Source of the DNA: Blakeslea trispora
Lineage: Eukaryota; Mucoromycota; Mucoromycetes; Mucorales; Choanephoraceae
NCBI GenBank assembly: GCA_025331445.1
Contig: JAIWNE010000021.1
Location: 186,001-250,000 of the forward strand
Direction: 5' to 3'
DNA: 64,000 nucleotides
Positions 11,729 through 22,757 of the stretch are shown here, one piece after another. The translations under genes were made by a program, and so were the position numbers. The notes below the pieces were generated by a model, which saw only the letters and a list, made by a program, of their open reading frames with translations, was not told the origin of the DNA and made no database searches. Positions within the stretch are counted from its first letter, which is position 1, and every line of letters begins with the position of its first letter.

Positions 11729-14243
11729 TTAATAACAGTCAAGCATGTTGATGTCATCTTCGGGATCCTTCGGTATGATAGAACTTGTCATCATGTCTGC
11801 ATTGATATCAAAGGCTTCTTCATACAAATGCTCTGGATCCAATGTTTGCCTTTGACGATCCAAATCCACCTGTCTTAGCCTGGTCAAGAACTGAGTGTCA
11901 AATGCACTTGGCTCATCTGCATAAACTCTCTTGGAGCCCTTTTGATAGTCTTCTTCTTCAGCCAAAATAGATTCAATCACACGTACAGCCTCGATACGTA
12001 CAACACGACTAGTATCCGTGACCTAGAAAAACAGTCAACACAAGATAAAAAGAATGGATGAACACTTTCTTACTGCTTCCATCAAGAGTTCTGCTGGCTC
12101 CAAGTGTTGAAAGAAAATAAAATCGGTTGCCTTGGCTCCCTTTTTGTTCTGTTGTACCTCGTACAAATAAAGTAATCGAAGGCTCTTCAAGAGTCTACAG
12201 GTACGCACTCTGACTTCTGTATCATCATCACTGGCCAATCGCTTGATAATATCAGGACTATTCCAATCAATTAGCATATAATCTCTCTATAGGGGGGTAT
12301 GCTTGTGTGTTACTTGAGCGAATTTGGAGAAGAGGCAAGTTCCATCACCATACCCTGACAGGCTCTATGGCTCACTAAACAATCAATGGCATCCAAGGCT
12401 GCTCTCTTCACAAAAGCCTCTGTGTCATGTAGGAATTGAGGCAGTTTGGTAGCCAGGTTTTTACTGACTTGATGTTGTTGAATATAAGCCCAACTTTCCC
12501 CAGTCGTCATCATCTGCTTCAACACCTCAATAGCAGAAGCACGCACATAAGGTTCTGCATCATGAATACGCTCAAATACGCTCAAGGGCAAATCAAAGAC
12601 AAGACCGAATTGAAGTCGATAGGGACTAGGTTCTGCAAATAACTGACCGACAAATTGAACAGCCATATCACGTACATCCCATTGTGTATCAATTAGCTTT
12701 AAACAAATGGCTTCAGCCAATGCTTTTCCCTATATAAAATAAACATTAACACGATGACTATCTCTCAATGTCCCTTCTTCTTCTTTTACAGATGCAACAA
12801 GAACAACACCTAATGCATTATCTCCCAATAAGACATGAATAGAAGAAAAGAGGATAGCAAGCGCTTTACAATCTAGCTCATTCTCTTCTGTCATAATGGC
12901 CACAAGAGACTCAATTGAACTATGCAACAATGTCTCGTCTTCCATGCCTATCAAGGTATCTGTCAGCAAACTAATGGTCTCTTTCAGCACACGTGTGTCT
13001 GTATAGATGGTTGTGTGTAGCAGTACATCAAACAGGCTACTATAATTGGGTATCTATGGTGTTGTTGAGCAAACCAATCAGATCTTATAGTTTGGACTTA
13101 CTTGAATGATAGACCGTTGTACCCGTAAGAGTGTATGGATAGCACGTAAAGTTGTTTGGATCACTGTGTTCCTAGTGCGGTCTGATTTGATCCATGGTAA
13201 TGTATGTGATAGGCAACCATTCATCTGTTGATAGAGTTTATCATAGGCTGGTCTTATATTCACAGGATCGATCCTTTTGAGTAACTGAAAGGTTGCCTCT
13301 AAAAGGGATATTGATGTTGTCAACTGATCCACTCTATCTGACGTCTCAATAGACTCTATTGCCATTTGGCTCAATTGACTATAGGCTACCGATAGATCCT
13401 CTTCCTGCTCTGTTAAGCCTAATGTCAGTCGTGGTTGATGATCCCATTGAAGCACAGCAGTCACTATCTCAAGCACTCTTATGCGTATCATTCGATTGGA
13501 TGTAGATAAAAGTGGAAATATGGGATGTATCTATCATCCTCCTTTTAGCCTTCATTCAATCCAACAATCACACACGCATCACTTACAAGTTGTTTGGATC
13601 GAATGAACTCAAAGCAAGCTGAATCACCTTCTTTGACAGCAGTCCAACAAAAGTCCAGGGCAGACAAGACTTGGTGATGTTGATGGGACGAGAGGATAGA
13701 GCGAATCAAGTTGGTAGGATCCCATAGGGTCAATAGATCTAATCTACGGCTGATGGCAGTCACTAGCAGTTGACTTGTTTGAGCAACAACATATTGACTG
13801 TCATCCAGTAGCGTGTACAAAATAAAAGAAGAAGCATCAGGATGGTCTGCAAACCACTGCTGTCCATCTGGATCACACACAAACGAACAACAGGCCTCAA
13901 TACAGGCACATCGAAGGGCAGCCTCAGATGATCGAATGCCGAGATGGATCAACCCGAGCAAATCAGGATAGTCCCTTAAGGAGCGAAATCCTTGAGAGAG
14001 CACAAGCTGACCCAACAGTCGAATACAGAGTGCCATCACACGATAATCTTGATGTTGACAGGCTTCATGGATCCTTTGATAGATGTCACAGGTACGATCG
14101 AGTTGTTCAATCTCTTGAGGTGAGTGACTGTTGAGGACAAGTGTCAGATAAGACAGTACTTTTTCGTATATAGTGTCGTCGACGATCGTCTTTGACATCA
14201 AAGGTAAAGCCTTGATAATGCTAGCTGCTCTTTCCAAATCCAT
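11729..14243 (-). CDS. BRAT1-like: BRAT1-like HEAT-repeat protein ending in NMLDCY (6 exons)
   Basis: Exons are 14243-13587, 13530-13102, 13053-12790, 12729-12314, 12257-12074 and 12022-11729, giving 747 residues (human BRAT1 is about 820). The whole chain is alpha-helical HEAT/ARM-like repeats. Examples are DYRVMALCIRLLGQLVLSQG, RCACIEACCSFVCDP, TQWDVRDMAVQFVGQLF, AEPYVRASAIEVLKQMMT, AFVKRAALDAIDCLVSH and DTEVRVRTCRLLKSLRL. After a more polar linker the protein ends DDINMLDCY. A C-terminal Leu-Asp-Cys-Tyr is, from memory, the hallmark of metazoan BRAT1, whose tail reaches the zinc site of the Integrator nuclease INTS11. Family knowledge places BRAT1 with INTS9/INTS11 in snRNA 3' processing. 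That this fungal protein does the same is inference. The start is the ATG opening the first helix. Confidence 0.7.
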
Positions 14244-15183
14244 GGATTAGATAAATAAATAAAAGAAAAGGATAAAGAAAAAATAAATTAAGCAGTAGAA
14301 AATTGACATGTAACCATTTGACAGTGCCTATAATGTGAACATATGCATAGTTCACTTCCTGAAATTATTTTCTTAACTCTGATTGTCGTGATTGTAGATA
14401 TGCTGCGTATTCCATAGTGTATTGTAATGTAATAAACGGCCCTAAAAGGATGCAACTAAATAAATAAAATCCAGCTTTATTGGTTTTAAAGAAAAGTGAA
14501 GAAAAAAAGGCTTCATCTTGACCTATGTTGTGTTCTGATGGAGAGTGAAGGAAGATGTCTTCGTTTTAGAAAATGAAAAATCCCAGCCAAAATTTCCTGT
14601 TGTGTATTATTTGAGATAGAGGTTGATTGAACAATATAGTTAGCCACAGTAATGTAATTTTAGTATACAAGGTGATAAGAGAAACATAGACAAGAAAAAG
14701 CTGTTCTTTGCTATATCTGTTGCCCGAAATTCCTTTTTTGACAATAACTCAATTATGTTATTACTCTGCAATCATAAACTTGATTCCATAAAGGGGGCAC
14801 TTTTTTGTGCTCAGAAGGACTTTCTTCATTCTGTCAAGCAAGTCAGAAGGTCCTCAAGATGCTCAGCCAGAACGATGTTACTTGGAAGTATATCTTTCAT
14901 GGACTCTTCTGATAGTATTCCTTAAGCGAACTCTTGTATGCAAAAGCTTAATTGAGCGACGACAATAACAACGTTTATTGGCTAATAGCGTCCAATCGTA
15001 TTACTTATTACCGGCCGAGTAGTCCCTCAGGCACAGCAGCCCCCCAAATCCTATACGCGGCTGGCCTCTAATTTTTCTCTCTGGAAACGTCATCTTCCTT
15101 AATACGCGTCAAAATGCGTATTTTCTCAAAAACTTATTTTCTGTTATTATTCTCTCTCTTTTTAAAGAAATTACTTGTTCATC
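14244..15183. promoter_or_regulatory. Divergent promoter region, BRAT1-like / proteasome beta-3
   Basis: About 940 bp between divergent start codons. At 15101-15122, 62 bp before the proteasome ATG, is an exact inverted repeat AATACGC(8 nt)GCGTATT, a candidate regulator site. A local GC-richer block (about 15010-15070) stands out from the AT-rich surroundings. No canonical Rpn4/PACE box (GGTGGCAAA) was seen. Confidence 0.45.
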
Positions 15184-16014
15184 ATGGTATGCTAGCGATC
15201 TTTGTGAAAACACATTTTTCTAAACCTTTTGTATTGTTTCCATAGTCAATTATGCAATATAATGGTGGCTCTGTGGTAGCCATGGTTGGAAAGGATTGTG
15301 TGGCTATTGCAGCAGACAAACGTTTGGGTGCTCAGTTCATGACAGTTTCTACTGAATTTCAAAAGATGTTTAGAGCCACAGAAAAATCGTTTATCGGTTT
15401 ACCTGGATTAGCTACTGATGTCTTGACTTTGTAAGTAAATCCATACAATCTCTCTTGTTTCGATGTTGACTTTAAGCGCAGGGCAGATCGTTTCCGGTTC
15501 AAAACCAACATGTACAAGATGCGTGAAGAAAGAGAGATGGAGCCAAAGACACTTGCTCATATGGTGTCTTCTACACTCTATGAAAGAAGGTAGATTATTT
15601 TATTATGGTCTATATGTATATTCACACCATGTCAATAGATTTGGACCTTATTTCGTAGAACCAGTGATTGCAGGCTTAGGAAAGGATAATCAGCCTTTTA
15701 TCTGTGCTATGGATTTGATTGGATGTATTAACTTTGCAAAGGATTTTGTTGTCAGTGGTACTGCATCTTCTAATTTATACGGCATGTGTGAATCTCTTTG
15801 GGAACCTGATCTTGAGCCAGAGGATCTCTTTGAGACTATCTCTCAAGCACTGTTGAATGCACAAGATAGAGATGCTTTATCAGGTTGGGGTGCTGTTGTT
15901 CATATCATGTAAGCTTATGATTTACTGCAAATTATGTGTGTTGCTAAACGATTCAATGATAGTACACCTACTGAGATTATCACTCGTTCACTCAAATCTC
16001 GCCAGGTAAATTAA
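15184..16014 (+). CDS. PUP3/PSMB3: 20S proteasome subunit beta-3 (5 exons, first coding exon is ATG only)
   Basis: Non-catalytic beta-3 subunit of the 20S core. Exons are 15184-15186, 15246-15430, 15482-15589, 15639-15908 and 15963-16014, giving 205 residues, the same length as human PSMB3. It starts [18 protein letters not shown] with no propeptide and no catalytic N-terminal threonine, as expected for beta-3. Conserved blocks are [43 protein letters not shown], and [20 protein letters not shown]. Unusual point: the first coding exon is exactly the ATG, followed at once by GTATGC; this is required to reach the conserved SIMQYNGG. A downstream ATG in exon 2 (15252) would lose the N-terminal Met-Ser-Ile but cannot be fully excluded. 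Confidence 0.95.
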
Positions 16015-16129
16015 GAAGAAATGAATATTTTCCTTACTTTCTTCTCATACTTTTCGATAGGATTAAAAAAAAAAAGAAAACTACAGTTTATTCCAATGCA
16101 TGTAATAAAAAATATATACAAAGAAAAAA

Positions 16130-16287
16130 GTGTGCGTGTATGTGCATATATATATGAGTGTATACGTGTGTGTATATGTGTGTATGTGTGTATGTGTGTA
16201 TGTGTGTATGTGTGTATGTGTGTATGTGTGCGTGTGTGCGTGTGTGCGTGTGTGCGTGTATGTGCGTGTGTGTGTGTATGTGTATAT
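16130..16287. repeat. (TG)n-type microsatellite with TATG and CGTG variants
   Basis: Long alternating purine-pyrimidine tract made of TGTGTATG units passing into TGTGCGTG units. It lies between the 3' ends of the proteasome beta-3 and shugoshin genes. Such tracts can adopt Z-DNA and are length-variable. Open frames on both strands through it encode only Val/Cys or Thr/His repeats and are artefacts. Confidence 0.9.
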
Positions 16288-16375
16288 CAATTTTTTTCTG
16301 GGATAAAATTGCCGAATGAAAGATAAAAAATAAAAAAAAAAGGTATTTATTGGTACATGTCTGTTTCTTATAAAA

Positions 16376-16735
16376 TTAACTGTTACCAAAGGTAAAAGGA
16401 TCGCCTTTTCGTAGTTTAGATTTTGTACTTGGTAAGACATAGCTGATAGGCCTGGTGGTGCAGCTGCGTTTATGGCTCAAGACAACTGGTTCCGAAGCGA
16501 TGGGTATCACAGGCTTTGGTTCTAATTTCTTGGGTTTGGGTTTCTTTGGAATGATCTGTCTTTTCTTTCTGATATTGTCCATGCGTAACTGAAGGTTCTC
16601 TTGCTGTAGTTGTGAAATTACGTTTTCAAGAATGACGATTCGCTCATTTAGCTTGATATTATTTCGAATGATTTCCGTATTTTGTTCCTGATATTTAGCC
16701 AACAGGATTGTGAGATTGGTATTGGGTTCATTCAT
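16376..16735 (-). CDS. SGO1-like: Shugoshin-like protein, very short (119 residues)
   Basis: Single-exon gene. Residues about 5-58 form a coiled coil (LLAKYQEQNTEIIRNNIKLN, ERIVILENVISQLQQENLQL), the position and style of the shugoshin N-terminal dimer that recruits PP2A and protects cohesin. A basic, proline-rich linker (IIPKKPKPKKLEPKPV) follows. The C-terminus RPISYVLPSTKSKLRKGDPF then TFGNS matches the shugoshin SGO/basic box (SYxxPSLxxKLRRGDPFTFG type), which binds phosphorylated histone H2A. Known fungal shugoshins have several hundred residues between these two parts; here almost nothing separates them. The two motifs in the right order make the call likely. An incomplete gene model with missed exons is possible, but the frame is continuous from start to stop. 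Confidence 0.78.
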   Translation of the reverse strand: MNEPNTNLTILLAKYQEQNTEIIRNNIKLNERIVILENVISQLQQENLQLRMDNIRKKRQIIPKKPKPKKLEPKPVIPIASEPVVLSHKRSCTTRPISYVLPSTKSKLRKGDPFTFGNS

Positions 16736-17721
16736 CTACATAAAATATATATATAGGCTTTTCAAAATTATATGTAAAAATAAAAGAAGAGAGAAAAGGA
16801 AGAAAATAGAGCGTATTTTTTTTTCTCTAATTTAAAAAAAAAATGGGTTGAAAGCAGGTAACACAAAAAAAGAAGGGGGGAATGAAAATACTCTATTTTC
16901 ACAAAAGATTGATATTGTTTGCTAGAGCCTGATTTCTCTTATTAGATTGGGCCTTGTCATTGTATGCGTATTAGGATCAACATAAAGCAAAATTTTCTTG
17001 TAACTCTACCATTCAAACACTTTAGAAAAGATTGGTTTATATCCTTTTACTCGGAAATGCGAAACAGATTGTTCTTGTGTTGATAGAAGATGACTGACAC
17101 AACTGAATCTCAATAAGTCTATCTCTTGATCATAATCATGCTTAAATAAAGAACTACAGTCAGTGCAAAGGAAATATAACAAGTGGCGCTCTTAAAATAT
17201 TATGACACTTGTCCAACCATAGAATTAACTCAAAAGCTGGCCAGTGCACACTGTTTCTCCGCTTATTTACACCAGGAACAAATCATCTTTCTTTTTTCTT
17301 GACTTGGTTAACCCAAAGTATACACCTTATACTTTGTAGAGAGAAAGAGTTTTCCTCGAAAAAATCGCAGTTCCTTTTCTCTTGTTCATGTTAAATAGCA
17401 TAAAGAAAAAAGCGGATGAAGCTATAGTTTCAAAAAAAAAAAAAAGACACCATTAAGATGAATATAAAAGTTTGGGACTTGATTTTTCAACCGCCACACA
17501 ACGAGAATCAGTAGGCCTATTATTCTTATATAGAGAAACTGACACGACTTGTTTTTTGTTGCTACCATGACAACACACATGATTTGACATGGATGTGCAA
17601 ATCTAAAGGCTATGTCGAAAAAAAAGACAGCAATAGTTGAACAATTCATTCTCAAAAGGAGAGGGGGACAAGGCGGAATTAAAACAAAATAAGAAAAACT
17701 CGAACTTTTTGATTTTTTTTT
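16736..17721. promoter_or_regulatory. Divergent intergenic region, shugoshin / glycosyltransferase
   Basis: About 990 bp of AT-rich DNA between divergent starts. It contains a dispersed repeat at 17201-17270 related to 57512-57572, and poly-A/T runs. No convincing gene is seen. Confidence 0.45.
17201..17270 (+). repeat. Dispersed repeat, copy 1 (related to 57512-57572)
   Basis: Shares ACTTGTCCAACCAT, then GCTGGCCAGTGC and CTCCGCT in the same order with the copy at 57512-57572; that copy lacks about 12 bp. Probably a relic of a short transposable element; ends undefined. Confidence 0.5.
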
Positions 17722-18965
17722 ATGATTGTATCCTTTAAAATGCAGTCAGCACCACTCTTTAGATATGGAGCTGTTCTCGGCTTTTTGTTGTTGATAGCCT
17801 TATCGTATCTCAAGCTTAATGGACGTACACCAAACAAGGCTATAGCCGAAGCCGATTACCTTTTGAACGATCAGGAGTTTTTTGAGAACCAAAACAGTAT
17901 ACCCTCTTGCAACTGCTCACTTCCCCTTACAAGCATCAACTATAATCAGACCTTTGTTCTTCATGGAGAAAACAGCCCCGTATTTGTACCAGAAAGCCTT
18001 ACGATGCCACCTGATATCCTCGACAAGATAGAAGCCAACAAGAACGACGATGGCAGTGTGATGATGACAATAGCCAACTATCCCATGAGAAGAGAACTCT
18101 ATAACTGGATAGAATGGATACGACAAGCTCAAGAAGAAAAGTTCGTAATCTTTTGTCTTGACTCTGAGCTTTACCTTCATTTGATGGTAGCAGGGTATCA
18201 ATCAAAAGCCATTTTGGTGCCTGATGATTGGTGGATGGGCAATTTGGCATTAAGGGAGAGTGATGTACCTCTGTTGGACGACACTCGACTATCCCACAGC
18301 AAAACATGGATCTTGCAGAAACTGGCTTATTTGCAAGACACGAATGTGATGATGTTGGATGTCAATCAAGTCATGCTCTCTCCTCGTACGCGAGAGTACA
18401 TCCAGACCCTGTTGACTATGCGGTCGGATACACATCTGATTGCCACTCAAGATAGTTCGGATCAACATGTACTTAATACAGGACTCATGATGATCCGCGG
18501 TGGATTGAGCGATCCGCTTAAGCGTCTGTTGGCTCATACCATTCAGATACAGGAAGCTTTACCTCATCTCAGTCAGCAAGAAGCATTCAATCTGGCTATG
18601 GCTCAAATGGAATTGAATGTCAAGTCAGGTATGATTGTGTTACTTGATATGATTCACTTTCCCAATGGCCGACATTATTTTGAGTCAAAACGGCCTAAAG
18701 GGATTGAGCCTTTTATTGTTCACGTAAACCATAAGGTAAGAAAGAAAGAGAAAGGGGGGGGATAATAGAGACATTTGATTTGACACAATGTATCATGTAG
18801 GTTGGAGAAAGTCGTATTGAGTTACTTCAAGCTCATCAATTTTGGAAGCCTATTGATGACCATGTTGACAGCATCAACCGACAAGTAGAAGATATTTATG
18901 CAAAGCACGAAAAGCATTTGGAAGCTATCAAAGTAGAGCAAGAACAAAGCCAACATGTTTCATAA
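17722..18965 (+). CDS. Type II membrane nucleotide-diphospho-sugar transferase-like protein (2 exons)
   Basis: Exons are 17722-18735 and 18801-18965, giving 392 residues (386 if the second ATG at 17740 is used). A signal anchor FRYGAVLGFLLLIALSYL lies near the N-terminus, so the catalytic part should face the Golgi or ER lumen. The lumenal part resembles the nucleotide-diphospho-sugar transferase family (GT77-type). The pattern is WIEWIRQAQEEKFVIFCLDS, then TWILQKLAYLQDTNVMMLDV (the place where the family has a DxD-containing strand; here it reads MMLDVNQVML), then LNTGLMMIRG, QQEAFNLAMAQ, and HVNHKVGESRI near the end. The DxD motif is degenerate (LDVN), so activity is uncertain. The C-terminus is a charged helix. 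Donor and acceptor sugars cannot be predicted. Confidence 0.7.
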
Positions 18966-19445
18966 ACTCTTTCTAATGCTTATACTGTAAAGCAAGACAT
19001 ACCAAAAAAAAAGCCTTATTTATTATATATACTATTTTTTTTTTAATTCTCTTTTAATGAATTAAACCATTGAAGGTATATATACTTGTAGTTGCTCTGT
19101 TTTTATTCACAAACCAAGCAATCTTACATTCCAAATGCTTGAGACGATATTCTCAAACGCGAGCTGATTTTGTTAGTTTCGAATCTTTTACAAGCTTTTG
19201 TTGCTTAGCTGTGTATTGAGATCGCATCTTTTAAATTATACCTTCTACTCATCATAATGACGCATGTACATTGCTGTTAGATTAAGCTTGGTTTAGGCCT
19301 GATTGCAAGAAAAAAAACTACAAGGAAGAGCAAAAGCTTTCTATATCACAAGTATGGTTGCTCTCATTTTTTAAGTGCCTGAAAAAAAAAATTTAAATAG
19401 GAGTGTGCCATTGTCTCAATTAATTTCCGAAAATTGTGTATAATC
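18966..19445. other. Convergent 3' intergenic region
   Basis: About 480 bp between the convergent glycosyltransferase and RasGEF genes. It is AT-rich with poly-T and TATATA runs likely to act as 3' end signals. No gene is seen. Confidence 0.45.
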
Positions 19446-22175
19446 TTATTGTCTGCATAACAAATCACAATGCAGATAACAATGCTTTATTTGATTCAAT
19501 CGATTCTCTATCCAACGAGCAACATGATCCAATGAGCCTTCCGTATTCTGATAATGATCTTGCTGAAGAAAAGGAAAATGACTTAATTCATTCGAGAACC
19601 AATACGACTCTTGCAAAAGACCAAACGTCTTGTCTGTAAATTGTTTGATAAAGATGAATTTTGAAAAGTTGATCAGATTTGGATAGGCCCTTAGAAATGT
19701 AGGGTTTTCATTTAAGAAGGTATAATCCTTGAGCACTACAGGCAAGAAGGGAACGGCCGGAGACTTGACTTGTTTTGTCTTTTGTCTATAGTATCGCATG
19801 TTCATATTGACATCGAGTAGTTTTTGTAACAAAGCAAACGCACTGCTGTCTTTGTTGGAAAGTGATTCCCATACTTCTTTTAGTTTCGGTGTACTTTCGA
19901 GTCCCATCGTAATAACCATGCATGTATGAAAATTGTTCAAATCGTAACATGTCTATGCAAAAAAAAATTAAGCATCTAGAAAAAAAATAAATTGTTTTTT
20001 CTCTTACCTTGGCAATGTCAATCCATTTCTTTACTAAACTTCTCTTGGATTTTAGATAGTTTAGATGACAAAGTTCATGAGCAACCCAATGTCCCAACTT
20101 AACAGGAGAAGCGTTTTTGTTAGTTCAAGAAAAAACTCCCTTCTGCATTTTACTTGTTTTTACTCTACCATGTTAGCTCGTTCAGTCATGATCTGAACAT
20201 AATCTACTTTGGTGGATATCTTTTGGTCATGGATGCCCTGTTCATGGACACTCTTGAGCAGATAGTAATCTGCCAAAGTAAGATAACGTGCAATGTCCTT
20301 GGTATCAAGAGACATGAAGGTTGTATAGGAAGATTCTAGGTTATGGCGATTCTGATAGGAAATGTCCATGAGGGAAGGGCTATTGAGCGTAAGTGAGAGT
20401 GCATCAAACGATTGAAAACTAAAAAAAGTCTCAGATAGACGACGAGACTGAGGCATAGATGATGGATGACTTGTGTCCAAGAGAGATGATGCTTTGGCAT
20501 CCTTTAGCTGATTGTCTTTAGCCTCTAAAGCAAAATTGATTTTATCTGATTGGTATTGAAATAACTTGACTGAATCACTAAAACGAAACAAATCAAGTCT
20601 TTTCTGTAGCTTTTTATCATTCTTGAAGTCTTGAAAACTAATGGTAATCCAACGATAGATGACTGTGAGTACTCTATTGTTTTCAATGAATTAGCTATCT
20701 CATTGCTTATGGCAACCCAAAAAAAGTTACTTGCTTGGTTTGAATAGAAGATTGCCATTTTTTGAAATATTCGTATTCTCCGGGTATAGGTGTTAGGTAG
20801 AATCTGTCAATCAATTGATCCAATAACTCAATCGATGTCATAAAACTGCGATGGTTTAACAAGTAGGTGTCTACAAACTCAATGTCCTGCACTGCTTCAT
20901 CTGCAAGTTTCTCGAAAAGCTTTTGAGGAGTACCTGCCACCACTTGAAATTTTCCTTCCATCATTTCATATAAAAGTACAACTTGATTGTTTTCTGTCAA
21001 TTTAAGTAGCTTGTTATCTGACTTTTTGGTTCTTTTGTGTTCTTCTAAAAAAACCAATGTCAATAATTGAATGCTCAAGGATATCATCTCATACCTTTTG
21101 ATCTGTCCAACAGACGAGTCTGTCCAGTTGTCTAACACATACTATCAGCAAAGGCATGCATAAAAGAAAACTTTTTTTAGAGAGTATACCTCACTATTTT
21201 CTTTTCCAAAAGTGGTCGGAAGATCCTCCCTATTTTTTCTTTTTTTTTTTAATGTTGTCAATGGATGCATAAAGCATTAGAAGAAGAAAAAGTGATGACA
21301 ATGACGATGTATATGAATGTATACCTCTTGTCTAAATCCGCAGGTTTACGATGGTGGGTTGGTATATTGAGTGGCAATTGAGACGAACCAATTTGTTTTG
21401 GAGGCTCATGCGAAGGTATACTGCTTTGTCGAGGGGGTATAGGAGGCCTTCTCTGAGCACTTTTAGCTCTAGATGCTTTCTTTTCAGTTTTTGGCGTTTC
21501 TGCTGTTCGTCTCTTTTTAGATTGAGTTCTACTCGACACAGGACTCGGCTTCTCATGTCGATAGTCTACATAGGTATCAATGCATTTCAGGGATTTCTTT
21601 GGATTGTATGACGCTACCTCTAACAGACAAAAGTCTTTAGGAGGCACTGGTGGTGGCGGCAATGGTGTTGCTACACTTGAAAAAATAGGTGCAGACGTTT
21701 TGTGCGATAATGCATACTCTTTGCTATTCTTCTTTAAAAGTGGAGAGGGATCATCTAGATTCACTTTTGCAAGTCGAACAGATACATCATCCAGTAAAAG
21801 GGAGTTGATGGTCGAATGAGAGGACGATACAGAAGAGGAGGTGGATCGAGCAGTCAGACAAGGTGATTCTGGTGCATGTGGCATATTCATCATGGTCATG
21901 AAGCTTTCCATCGTTGGCAAGGGCGGTAAAGTCGAATGCGTTTGTTCCTTTTGATAGACAATCGATCCATTGCTATGTCTTTTTCGGTTGGCATAATGTG
22001 TGTTTGGATAGGGTGCACAATCGAACTCGTTTTGACGTTTTTTCTTGACTTCATCATGAAAGGCAAGAAACTCTTGACAAGTCAAGATCTCATCCAATCC
22101 TTCATCGCCCCAGAATATATTGGTGTTCTTTGAGAATGGTGGTATCAAGTGTGAGCGACGACTATGGATGGTCAT
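19446..22175 (-). CDS. Ras guanine-nucleotide exchange factor, CDC25 family (6 exons)
   Basis: Catalyses GDP release from a Ras-type GTPase at membranes. Exons are 22175-21325, 21229-21190, 21141-20735, 20673-20169, 20097-20008 and 19952-19446, giving 799 residues. Residues 1-285 are low complexity with proline-rich, SH3-ligand-like stretches (TPLPPPPVPPKDF, RRPPIPPRQSSIPSHEPP). RasGEF_N covers about 295-450 (GKFQVVAGTPQKLFEKLADE, LLDQLIDRFYL). The catalytic domain follows about residue 540: MSLDTKDIARYLTLADYYLL, ERANMLGHWVAHELCHLN, then NNFHTCMVITMGLES, and VPFLPVVLKDYTFLNENP. There is no SH3 domain, unlike yeast Cdc25. The third intron is of the GC-AG class (donor GCAAGT at 20734); the nearby GT donor gives no frame to the conserved VLTVIYRWI. 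The Ras partner is unknown. Confidence 0.9.
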
Positions 22176-22757
22176 ACGGTTGCAAAGGCAGATATGAAAT
22201 TGATGAAAGAAAAAGCGAAAAAAGGGTCCATCTGTTCTAGTTTTGAACGAGGTAGACTATAGCATTTTTTTAAGGAGTCAGAATATTGAAAAAAGTCTGG
22301 TCATGTTACCTGATATATGTTACAATCACATTGCTTCCTTATCCTAAAAAGTTCCTTTATAACCACTTTTGAAGACCGCTTTTCTTGTTGGTTGCTCCTT
22401 TTCCAAAACTTATTCAAGATGATACTTTCATCGGCAGGAGTAAAAAAGGACTGTTTTTCTGTGTGCTTCTTGTTTGTCATGCACTGAGAATTGTTTATCT
22501 TTTTAGCAAGGTGCTTGTTCTCACTTGGTGCAAATTGTTTAGTTCCATATCTGACTTTTTTATAAATGAGATTTAATCATTTGTGTTGCATTTGATATTT
22601 TTTTTTTACCTGAATTTTGATAATTAATTTTTCTTTCCGAGAAATATAAAAAAGAGAGTCAAATTTAGCTTTTCTTTTCTAAATGCATAGACTTACTGGG
22701 AACACACTTGATCTGACATGGTATGAAACAATGTACTATGTCTGTGTGATAATGCTA
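22176..22757. other. RasGEF upstream region
   Basis: About 580 bp between the RasGEF start and the end of the next minus-strand gene. AT-rich, no recognisable gene or motif. It must hold the RasGEF promoter. Confidence 0.4.

Noticed and set aside
16021..16440. Open frames on both strands through the TG microsatellite
   Set aside because: They encode only dipeptide-type repeats (Val/Cys, Thr/His) made by the repeat.
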